Positions 1 to 4,869 of a DNA stretch of 6,471 bases are shown here, piece after piece. The translations under genes and the position numbers were made by a program. Location: NCBI GenBank assembly GCA_023247575.1, contig JAHFGE010000090.1, forward strand, positions 1 to 6,471, given 5' to 3'. This DNA is from Candidatus Omnitrophota bacterium. Its GTDB lineage: Bacteria; Omnitrophota; Gorgyraeia; Zapsychrales; Fredricksoniimonadaceae. Numbering within the stretch: the stretch's first letter is position 1; each line of letters starts with the position of its first letter. Below the pieces are notes generated by a model, which searched no databases, had not been told where the DNA came from, and saw only the letters and a list, made by a program, of their open reading frames with translations.

Positions 1-364
1 GATTATTGACGATATAGACATCGCCTGAGCCTACATGTAAGGGGTTGCCCCCACCAACGGACAACAGGGAGGCCGGGGCCCAGGTGCCAATGCCGACGTT
101 GCCGCTGGTGACCATGAGCGCCGCCTGGATGGCCGTGGTCCCGATGCCCACATTACCCAGCGAGGAAACGTGCATGCGTGTAATACTGGAGGAATCCTGC
201 ACCACAAAAGCGCTGGAGCCGTCATTGCTGTCTAAAACAGCCTGTGTATCAGTGGCCGCAGGACAGAGGGTGAAGGAAAAAAAGAAAAAAAGGAAAAAGA
301 AAAAATATCTAAAGTTAAGAGAAGTATGCCGCAGAAAATGGAAGCCGTAATGGTCTTTAAACAT
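1..364 (-). CDS. Secreted VGIGT-repeat surface protein, 5' part only
   Basis: An open frame starts at ATG 364-362 and runs off the left edge; 121 residues are visible. An in-frame TAA lies one codon upstream, so this is the first possible ATG. The N-terminus has basic residues (K3, R12, R19), then a very Phe-rich hydrophobic core at about 20-34, then CPAATD, consistent with a Sec signal peptide cleaved near residue 38. The mature part carries two NVGIGT motifs (71-76 and 89-94) spaced 18 residues apart, with text such as APASLLSVGGG between and after them. Such motifs occur in large repetitive proteins resembling tail fibres or adhesins, some ending in an S74-type endosialidase chaperone domain; here the C-terminus is outside the window, so the function is not assigned. 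No Shine-Dalgarno sequence is visible. It is probably its own transcription unit, 111 bp after mrdA. Export and surface exposure are inference. Confidence 0.8.
   Translation of the reverse strand, partial: MFKDHYGFHFLRHTSLNFRYFFFFLFFFFSFTLCPAATDTQAVLDSNDGSSAFVVQDSSSITRMHVSSLGNVGIGTTAIQAALMVTSGNVGIGTWAPASLLSVGGGNPLHVGSGDVYIVNN
272..305. repeat. 34-bp uninterrupted purine tract with A7, A7, A5 and A6 runs
   Basis: On the plus strand this is only A and G, with A runs at 277-283, 285-291, 294-298 and 300-305. On the coding (minus) strand it is a T-rich tract encoding the Phe-rich core of the signal peptide of the VGIGT protein. Homopolymer runs of this length are prone to slippage, and any change not divisible by three would shut off the protein. 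Confidence 0.75.
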
Positions 365-475
365 TGTTTATATTTATATGTTATTATCATAATAACAAAC
401 CCCCTGGCGCATACAATAATTATTTAAAATTTTTTGCTTACCTTTTGGCCAATTTCTCGTCGGGGAATGAGGAAA
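365..475. other. AT-rich spacer between mrdA and the VGIGT gene
   Basis: This 111-bp gap holds no gene. It contains the candidate promoter described separately and no convincing intrinsic terminator after the mrdA stop: only a short TTGGCCAA palindrome is seen, without a strong stem followed by a T tract. Confidence 0.5.
389..416 (-). promoter_or_regulatory. Candidate promoter of the VGIGT-protein gene
   Basis: Read on the minus strand, TTGTAT (416-411) is followed by a 16-nt spacer and TATTAT (394-389), about 24 nt before the ATG at 364. This is a reasonable sigma70-like arrangement but a weak match in AT-rich DNA. A TATGAT three bases further on is an alternative -10. A 15-nt palindrome, TTATTAT-C-ATAATAA (381-395), overlaps the -10 region and could be an operator or simply AT-rich sequence. 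Confidence 0.3.
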
Positions 476-2152
476 TTATATCATCCCCTCCTGCTGCAGG
501 CGTAATAACAGATGGCGGGCAAGGTCCACGGCATGGGATGAAGCCCCGCCGTGTTCCAGAAAAACACAAAACACCAAATTACTTTTAGGAGAACGCGCAT
601 ATCCCACCCACCAGGCATGATTGGGTTTATTCATGCCTGCCTGGGCCGTCCCGGTTTTTCCGAACACGGTCATGCCGGTTAAATCATTTAATTCATGCGC
701 TGTGCCGGTCTCGTCGGTCACTACCGATCGTAATCCCTGTTGAATCAGGCGCCAAGTGGCCTCATGCAATCGTACCGTCGGCAATTTTCGAAGATCCACC
801 GGCGGCAAATCCTGGTGATTGATGGCCTTGACGATGCGGGGCCGCAGAATGATCCCGTCATCGGCCACCGCTGCCATCATCACCGTCAATTGCAAAGGGG
901 TGGTCAAGGTATCGCCCTGGCCGATGGAAAAATTCAAAGTGTCGCCGGTGTACCAATGGGGGACAGTTGAATTCAACTGTCCCCCTACATATCCCGCTGC
1001 CTCAAACGGCAAATCCACTCCCGTGGCTCGACCTAAGCCTAAAGCTTTCGCATATTGCGCCGTGACCCGGGCCGTCACCATCCGTCCGACGTGAAAAAAA
1101 TAAACGTTGCAGGAATGCGCGATGGCCTGATTCAAATTTTCCGGTCCATGCACGTGGGAACAGCCGAATCGGGCCCTTCCCAGCAGATAATAACCAGGGC
1201 AGTTAAAAGTTTGCTCAGGCGAAATTTTCTTTAATTCCACCGCCGCTAAAGCCAGCGGAATTTTAAATACCGAACCCGGCGGATACGCTGCGGCCACGGC
1301 GCGATTGAACAGCGGCGCGGCGGGGTCGTGCAAATAATTATAAAACGCATTCGGATCAAACGACGGCGAAGAGACCATTCCTAAAATATCGCCATTGCTC
1401 AAATCCATCACGATCACAGCCCCGGGCCTGGAATCCAGCAATTGGCTGGCAGCCTCCTGAATGCGCTCGTCGATGGTCAGCTGGATGTCTTGACCCTGGC
1501 CGGGGTTTTTCAGCCCCAGTAATCTCACTTCCTGACCCCGGCTGTTGATTTCGATCTGACGGCCGCCGGAATCTCCTCTTAAAAGGGCATCATAAGTTTT
1601 TTCTACGCCCATTTTTCCGACCACACTGAAAGCAGATCCATAATTTTGCAAAGCTTCAGCTTCATCAGCATCGATTTTTCCCACGTACCCCAGCGCATGG
1701 GCATCCTGGGACCCAAAAGGATAGGTACGCTCATAACTTTCTTGCACCACCAGCCCGGGATAGAAAAAACGGTTCTCTTCGATGGCGATGGCCGTTGGAC
1801 GGCCGATGTTTTCGGCCAGGATGACGGGAGTAAAAGGGGTCTTTTGTTTTTTCAAAAATTGGTTCTTCAATTCTTTTTTTAATACCCCTGACAAAAAATT
1901 AAACAGGGCATCCTGATCCTGCACATCCTGTCCAATCACCGCCACGTGATAAACTAAATGGCTGTCCGCCAGCACCGTCCCGCGGCGGTCGACCATCATA
2001 CCACGCGGACCTTCCAGGGGAATGACGCGGATGCGGTTATGGACGCTTTGATCGTAATAGTGCTCGCCTCTGATAATCTGCAGGTACACCAGTACCACGA
2101 CGATCAGACCCAAAAGAACAAAAATAAAATTTTCGATGATTTTAATGCGCAT
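476..2152 (-). CDS. mrdA: Penicillin-binding protein 2 (elongasome transpeptidase)
   Basis: This is a class B PBP, the peptidoglycan transpeptidase of the rod elongation machinery, working with RodA and MreBCD at the inner membrane. I start it at ATG 2152 (558 aa, MRIKIIENF); a TTG at 2161 would add three residues. A membrane anchor spans about 9-27. The PBP dimerisation domain begins with GPRGMMVDRRG at about 48-58. The transpeptidase domain has all three signatures: SVFK with nucleophile S294 and K297, S347-C-N349, and K499-T-G-T. Length is somewhat shorter than E. coli PBP2 but the domains are complete. Oddity: residues 390-398 (GGQLNSTVP), in the variable loop before WYTGDTLNFSIGQG, are encoded by a perfect 28-bp palindrome. 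It follows mreD across a MITE-like spacer. No Shine-Dalgarno sequence is clear. PBP3/FtsI is the main alternative, but the mreD neighbour favours PBP2. Confidence 0.93.
   Translation of the reverse strand: MRIKIIENFIFVLLGLIVVVLVYLQIIRGEHYYDQSVHNRIRVIPLEGPRGMMVDRRGTVLADSHLVYHVAVIGQDVQDQDALFNFLSGVLKKELKNQFLKKQKTPFTPVILAENIGRPTAIAIEENRFFYPGLVVQESYERTYPFGSQDAHALGYVGKIDADEAEALQNYGSAFSVVGKMGVEKTYDALLRGDSGGRQIEINSRGQEVRLLGLKNPGQGQDIQLTIDERIQEAASQLLDSRPGAVIVMDLSNGDILGMVSSPSFDPNAFYNYLHDPAAPLFNRAVAAAYPPGSVFKIPLALAAVELKKISPEQTFNCPGYYLLGRARFGCSHVHGPENLNQAIAHSCNVYFFHVGRMVTARVTAQYAKALGLGRATGVDLPFEAAGYVGGQLNSTVPHWYTGDTLNFSIGQGDTLTTPLQLTVMMAAVADDGIILRPRIVKAINHQDLPPVDLRKLPTVRLHEATWRLIQQGLRSVVTDETGTAHELNDLTGMTVFGKTGTAQAGMNKPNHAWWVGYARSPKSNLVFCVFLEHGGASSHAVDLARHLLLRLQQEGMI
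958..985. repeat. Perfect 28-bp palindrome inside mrdA
   Basis: Each arm is GGGGGACAGTTGAA read inward, centred on GAATTC, with no mismatch and no loop. On the coding strand it is read as nine codons, GGQLNSTVP. Homologues carry other residues in this loop, typically a Pro-Ser-Pro-x-Trp-like stretch, so the palindrome probably inserted into or replaced native sequence. Confidence 0.85.
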
Positions 2153-2174
2153 AGATACCAAATTTGAAATCTTT

Positions 2175-2344
2175 AAAACTCTAAACCCTAAATTCTAAAC
2201 AATGATCAAAATTCAAATGAACAAAATTCAAAACATTTCGAACATTAATACTTTTGGTCATTTGCCTCGCACCGAGTGCTTTGCTAAAGGTGCTCGGCAC
2301 GAGGTGAATTTGTTTAGAGTTTAGAATTTAGGGTTTAGAGTTTT
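2175..2344. mobile_element. MITE-like element with 26-bp perfect terminal inverted repeats
   Basis: The left arm 2175-2200 is an exact reverse complement of 2319-2344 (26 of 26). The arms are made of TAAA/CTAAACCC-type units, and a partial extra unit (GTTTAGAGTTT) precedes the right arm. The 118 bp between them contain two near-copies of CAAAATTCAAA and a central GC-rich hairpin, and no coding frame. It fills almost the whole mreD-mrdA gap; its right end overlaps the mreD stop codon (2345-2343) and its left end lies 22 bp from the mrdA ATG. No transposase is present, so mobilisation would have to be in trans. Whether it is a true MITE or another non-autonomous repeat cannot be decided from one copy. 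Confidence 0.65.
2265..2304. repeat. Central hairpin of the MITE-like element
   Basis: CCTCG...CGAGG closes the base; a two-base mismatch, then CCGAG/CTCGG, two wobble pairs and a further C-G and T-A pairs lead to a three-base GCT loop. It is much richer in GC than the surrounding AT-rich sequence. It would form in RNA across the mreD-mrdA junction, but no T tract follows on the minus strand, so it does not look like an intrinsic terminator for this operon. Confidence 0.6.
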
Positions 2345-2837
2345 ATAATTTAAGCCCTATCGCTACATCCCGCAGGCGATTGAAAACAAACGTGACGGCC
2401 ACCATGGTCGTGAGCAATTGCGGAAAAAAAACATTGGTGAATAATTCCGCCCCATGCACATCGTGGCGCATCAAATACAACAAAACCTCGACGATAAAAC
2501 TTCCTGCCAGAACCAAAAAAGCCACTGCCGCTCTGGAGAAAGGCGATCCGGGCTGATAAAAATTCCGCCGCACCAGGGTGGTCACATAAGCCGCGCAAAG
2601 AAAAATAAATACATGCGTCCCCCAAAGCTCGAGACCGACGATGTCCTTGAGCAGCCCTGCGATCAAGGCGGCCGCGATACTGTAACGGATACCGGCGTAA
2701 AGCCCGAAGAAAACAATCAGCAGCAACAGCAGCTGCGGCTGGCCCCAGGGGCCAAAGAGATCATAGAGGATAAATTCCAAAATAAAAAAAAGATAGGCCA
2801 GAAGGGCAATGATAATAATGCGTTTCATAGGACTCAT
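2343..2837 (-). CDS. mreD: Rod shape-determining membrane protein MreD
   Basis: This 164-residue, very hydrophobic protein has about five predicted membrane segments, including residues 5-26, 34-55, 70-90, 102-122 and 132-153, and matches the size of E. coli MreD (about 162 aa). The features I used are the size, the topology, the G-x-x-A/G-x-x-x-G-L-x-x-D pattern near 58-66 (ALIAGLLKDIV) and the position directly before mrdA. MreD is an inner-membrane partner of MreC in the elongasome. An in-frame TAG lies immediately before ATG 2837, so this is the first possible start; ATG 2828 (MKRIIIIALL) is equally plausible. Neither has a Shine-Dalgarno sequence, and a repeat ends only 4 bp upstream of ATG 2837. 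mreC, normally just upstream, is missing: ybeY takes its place. Confidence 0.85.
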   Translation of the reverse strand: MSPMKRIIIIALLAYLFFILEFILYDLFGPWGQPQLLLLLIVFFGLYAGIRYSIAAALIAGLLKDIVGLELWGTHVFIFLCAAYVTTLVRRNFYQPGSPFSRAAVAFLVLAGSFIVEVLLYLMRHDVHGAELFTNVFFPQLLTTMVAVTFVFNRLRDVAIGLKL

Positions 2838-2841
2838 CTAT

Positions 2842-2926
2842 GTCATTCCCGAATGTATTTATCGGGAATCTAGTGCTTGCAAGTTCTAGGTTCCCGATAG
2901 TCCCGCCATGGCGGGACGGGAACGAC
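2842..2926. repeat. Two-hairpin GTCAT/ATGAC repeat, copy A (ybeY end to mreD)
   Basis: The 85-bp unit is bounded by GTC and GAC. Hairpin 1 is ATTCCCGA (2845-2852), a 9-nt loop, then TCGGGAAT (2862-2869). A linker CTAG...CTTGCAAG...CTAG follows. Hairpin 2 is GTTCCCG (2890-2896) with CGGGAAC (2917-2923), and its loop holds a perfect 18-bp palindrome GTCCCGCCATGGCGGGAC (2900-2917). Read on the minus strand it encodes the last 18 residues of YbeY and its TAG stop, and it ends 4 bp before the mreD start. Confidence 0.85.
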
Positions 2927-3415
2927 AATATTCTTTAACAGTTCCGCCTCCTTGCGCCTCATGCGGGCCATATCCTGCGATTTATGATCATCATAACCGG
3001 CCAAGTGCAAAAGGCCATGAATCACATACAGAAGCAATTCGTGTTCGGTGGTGGTTTGATATTTTTTTGCATTGATTTGGGCCATGGATGGACAAATAAC
3101 GATTTCGCCAAAAAGTTTGTCATCCCCGAATGTATTAATCGGGGATCCAGAAGTTCTAGATTCCCGCTTTCGCGGGAATGACATGTCCTTATAATCAAAC
3201 GCCAATACATCCGTCGGGTCATCGTGCCCCAGATATTCCCTATTCATGCGACGCATACGTTGAGGCCCCACAAAAACAATGGAAATATCTGTGTACGTAC
3301 GGGCGATCCGGCGGATCGCCCCTACGACGATATGTATTGTTTGGATAATTTTCTTCGATGGAACGGGAACTTTTTTTTGAAGATTCTGGATGGAAATGTT
3401 CATATTTATTGTCAT
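2870..3415 (-). CDS. ybeY: Endoribonuclease YbeY with repeat-derived segments
   Basis: YbeY is a metal-dependent single-strand RNase needed for 16S rRNA 3' maturation and 70S quality control. The 181-residue frame has the family core: ISIVFVGPQRMRRMNREY (45-61), LGHDDPTDVLAFD (62-74), GEIVIC (103-108) and the metal site HGLLHLAGYDDH (133-144). H133 and H137 are standard; the third-ligand position is D143 with H144 just after it. Three stretches look repeat-derived: about 31-41 (small hairpin), 78-99 (in-frame element with SFPRKRESR, between VLAFDYKD and KLFGE) and 164-181 (C-terminal tail and stop). Without them the length is near the usual 150 residues. ATG 3415 lies inside the terminal repeat of the upstream element; ATG 3403 (MNISIQNLQKK) looks more like a native start. 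No Shine-Dalgarno is seen for either. The metal site and core appear intact, so I call it a gene, with activity untested. Confidence 0.88.
   Translation of the reverse strand: MTINMNISIQNLQKKVPVPSKKIIQTIHIVVGAIRRIARTYTDISIVFVGPQRMRRMNREYLGHDDPTDVLAFDYKDMSFPRKRESRTSGSPINTFGDDKLFGEIVICPSMAQINAKKYQTTTEHELLLYVIHGLLHLAGYDDHKSQDMARMRRKEAELLKNIVVPVPPWRDYREPRTCKH
3119..3182. repeat. Two-hairpin GTCAT/ATGAC repeat, copy B, in frame within ybeY
   Basis: This 64-bp unit has hairpin 1 ATCCCCGA (3122-3129), a 9-nt loop and TCGGGGAT (3139-3146). A shortened linker follows. Hairpin 2 is ATTCCCGC (3160-3167), a TTTC loop and GCGGGAAT (3172-3179). It is flanked by GAC on the coding side at both ends, so the net insertion can be counted as 66 bp (22 codons, M78-D99). 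Hairpin 2 resembles the dRS3 element known from Neisseria (ATTCCC-N8-GGGAAT); the similarity is from memory. Confidence 0.88.
3296..3326. repeat. 31-bp imperfect palindrome in the 5' part of ybeY
   Basis: GGGCGATCC (3301-3309) and GGATCGCCC (3313-3321) form a perfect 9-bp stem around GGC. Outside it, CGTA (3296-3299) pairs with TACG (3323-3326) across one C-C mismatch. It is read in frame as part of VGAIRRIARTY. Local length is close to that expected for YbeY, so it may have replaced native codons, or be chance sequence. Confidence 0.6.
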
Positions 3416-3524
3416 GCCCGAATGTTGTTATCGGGCATCTAGCCCTTCAGCAAGTTCTAGATCCCCGATTAATATCACCGCCCCTGGCGGGATCCCGTCC
3501 GAAGGCGGGACATTCGGGGATGAC
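3411..3524. repeat. Two-hairpin GTCAT/ATGAC repeat, copy C (7TM-HD gene to ybeY)
   Basis: This 114-bp unit fills the whole intergenic gap. Hairpin 1 is ATGCCCGA (3414-3421), a 9-nt loop and TCGGGCAT (3431-3438). The linker CTAG...AAGTTCTAG follows. Hairpin 2 is ATCCCCG (3461-3467) with CGGGGAT (3515-3521). Its enlarged loop carries two smaller hairpins, CCGCC/GGCGG and TCCCG/CGGGA, which look like nested additions. On the coding strand it begins one base after the TAA of the upstream gene and ends by supplying ATGAC at the ybeY start. Confidence 0.87.
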
Positions 3525-3525
3525 A

Positions 3526-4869
3526 TTATGTTTTATTCTCCGGATATTTGACACGGCCGTGATACATGGCGCTTAACACCCGCACAAAACTGGAAGCAAT
3601 CACATCAATCTCCCGCAGAGTCAGGTCACATTCATCCAACTGGCCATCGATAAACTTATTATTGATGACTTTGCGCACCACGTCCCCGATTTTTTGAGGG
3701 GAGTGATCCTCCATGGGGCGGGTGGCCCCCTCGACGGAATCAGCCAGCATCACAATCGCCGTCTCTTTACTTCGGGGTTTGGGCCCCGGATAACGGTAAT
3801 CCTGCTCCCTGACCTGCTGGGCATCGGCTTCCGTTAAAGCTTTCTGATAAAAATAATGAATGAGGCCGGTCCCTTGGTGTTCAAGAATGAAATCCATGAT
3901 CCGCTGGTTTAATTTAAATTGCCTGGCCAGCTCCACCCCTTCCTTGACGTGATTCAGGATGACCAGACGGCTCATGGAAGGCTCGAGGGTATCGTGCTTA
4001 TTGCCTATCATCATCTGGTTTTCGGTAAAATATTCCGGCTTAACCATTTTTCCAATATCGTGATAATAAGACCCCACTCTGGTCAATAACGCATGCGCCC
4101 CAATGGCATCCGCGGCGGCTTCAGCCAGATTACTGACAATCAGACAATGATGATAGGTGCCCGGGGCCTCCACGACCAGACGCTTTAATAAAGGATGCGA
4201 CAGGTCCGAGAGTTCCAGCAAGGTAAAATTGGTAATCTCTCCAAAAATACTTTCAAAAATTTTCAGACCCGCCCCCGCCAACACAGCGCAGACGATGCCA
4301 TTGAGAAAAAGAGGCTTGAGTACGGCTGTGAGATAAAGCCATCTGAAGTCCATCGCCACTAAAAGAGCGCAGACCAATTGAACCAGTCCTATTAAAAGAC
4401 CGGCTTTCAAGAATACCGCCCGGGTCCGTGCATTCAAAACGGCATAGGCCCCGCACAGGCTTCCTATAAAGAAAACCATGGTCTGCGATAAAGTAAAACC
4501 CGCCATCAGGCCGATGACACTGCTGGCCATAAAGGACAGGGCCAGTGACAGCTGCACATCATTATAAAGCAGGGTCGTAATCATAGCGACGGAGGCTACC
4601 GGAATATAGAATAAAGAAAACATGGCATACGACTGCAGAATGTGGGTGGCGAACATCAAAATCACCAACAGCAAGGTCAAATGCAGGAAAACCCGCCCGC
4701 TGGTTTTACGAACATAAAACAGGTGCAGGCCGAAAAAGAAAAACAACAGAGGGATCATTAAAGAAAGGCCGGCAAAGTAACAAAAAGTAAGCGTGGCCAA
4801 CAAGGTCACGGCCAGCATGATTTTTTGATCGATGGAAATGTTTTTACCGACCGTTGGTGGATTGACCAT
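3526..4869 (-). CDS. 7TM-HD (PgpH-type) cyclic dinucleotide phosphodiesterase
   Basis: The 447-residue membrane protein has about seven hydrophobic segments between residues 18 and 203, then a cytosolic HD domain (about 220-440). The family hydrolyses c-di-AMP in Firmicutes (PgpH). HD ligands seen: H240/H241 in APGTYHH, H270-D271 in YYHDIGK, H307 in ILNHVKEGVELA, H331 in EHQGT and D378 in MLADSVEGATR. The pair HHGT of well-studied members reads HQGT here (Q332). The roughly 250-residue extracellular domain of typical PgpH is absent, so it is a short form, probably with a different input or none. The ATG lies within the end of phoH (26-bp overlap), preceded by GAGG three bases before it, so translational coupling is likely. 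The placement between phoH and ybeY is conserved in many bacteria. Substrate is inferred from the family only. Confidence 0.9.
   Translation of the reverse strand: MVNPPTVGKNISIDQKIMLAVTLLATLTFCYFAGLSLMIPLLFFFFGLHLFYVRKTSGRVFLHLTLLLVILMFATHILQSYAMFSLFYIPVASVAMITTLLYNDVQLSLALSFMASSVIGLMAGFTLSQTMVFFIGSLCGAYAVLNARTRAVFLKAGLLIGLVQLVCALLVAMDFRWLYLTAVLKPLFLNGIVCAVLAGAGLKIFESIFGEITNFTLLELSDLSHPLLKRLVVEAPGTYHHCLIVSNLAEAAADAIGAHALLTRVGSYYHDIGKMVKPEYFTENQMMIGNKHDTLEPSMSRLVILNHVKEGVELARQFKLNQRIMDFILEHQGTGLIHYFYQKALTEADAQQVREQDYRYPGPKPRSKETAIVMLADSVEGATRPMEDHSPQKIGDVVRKVINNKFIDGQLDECDLTLREIDVIASSFVRVLSAMYHGRVKYPENKT

Noticed and set aside
45..350. Plus-strand 101-codon frame ending in a Lys-rich stretch
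   Set aside because: It is the antisense shadow of the VGIGT gene; the Lys-rich end is the complement of the Phe-rich signal peptide tract.
740..1094. Plus-strand open frames opposite mrdA
   Set aside because: They lie wholly antisense to a well-supported PBP2 gene and show no recognisable domain.
2175..2344. Integron attC site
   Set aside because: There are inverted ends and an inner hairpin, but no core-site bases or cassette context; the 26-bp perfect AT-rich ends fit a MITE-like repeat better.
2454..2873. Plus-strand 139-codon frame opposite mreD
   Set aside because: Antisense to MreD, with Gln/Lys-rich low-complexity sequence of the kind expected opposite a membrane protein.
2870..3415. 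ybeY as a pseudogene
   Set aside because: Despite three repeat-derived segments the frame is intact, both canonical His ligands and the core strands are present, and the insert length is a multiple of three.
2842..3524. CRISPR array
   Set aside because: The three copies are spaced by coding sequence of unequal length and vary internally; there are no regular spacers.
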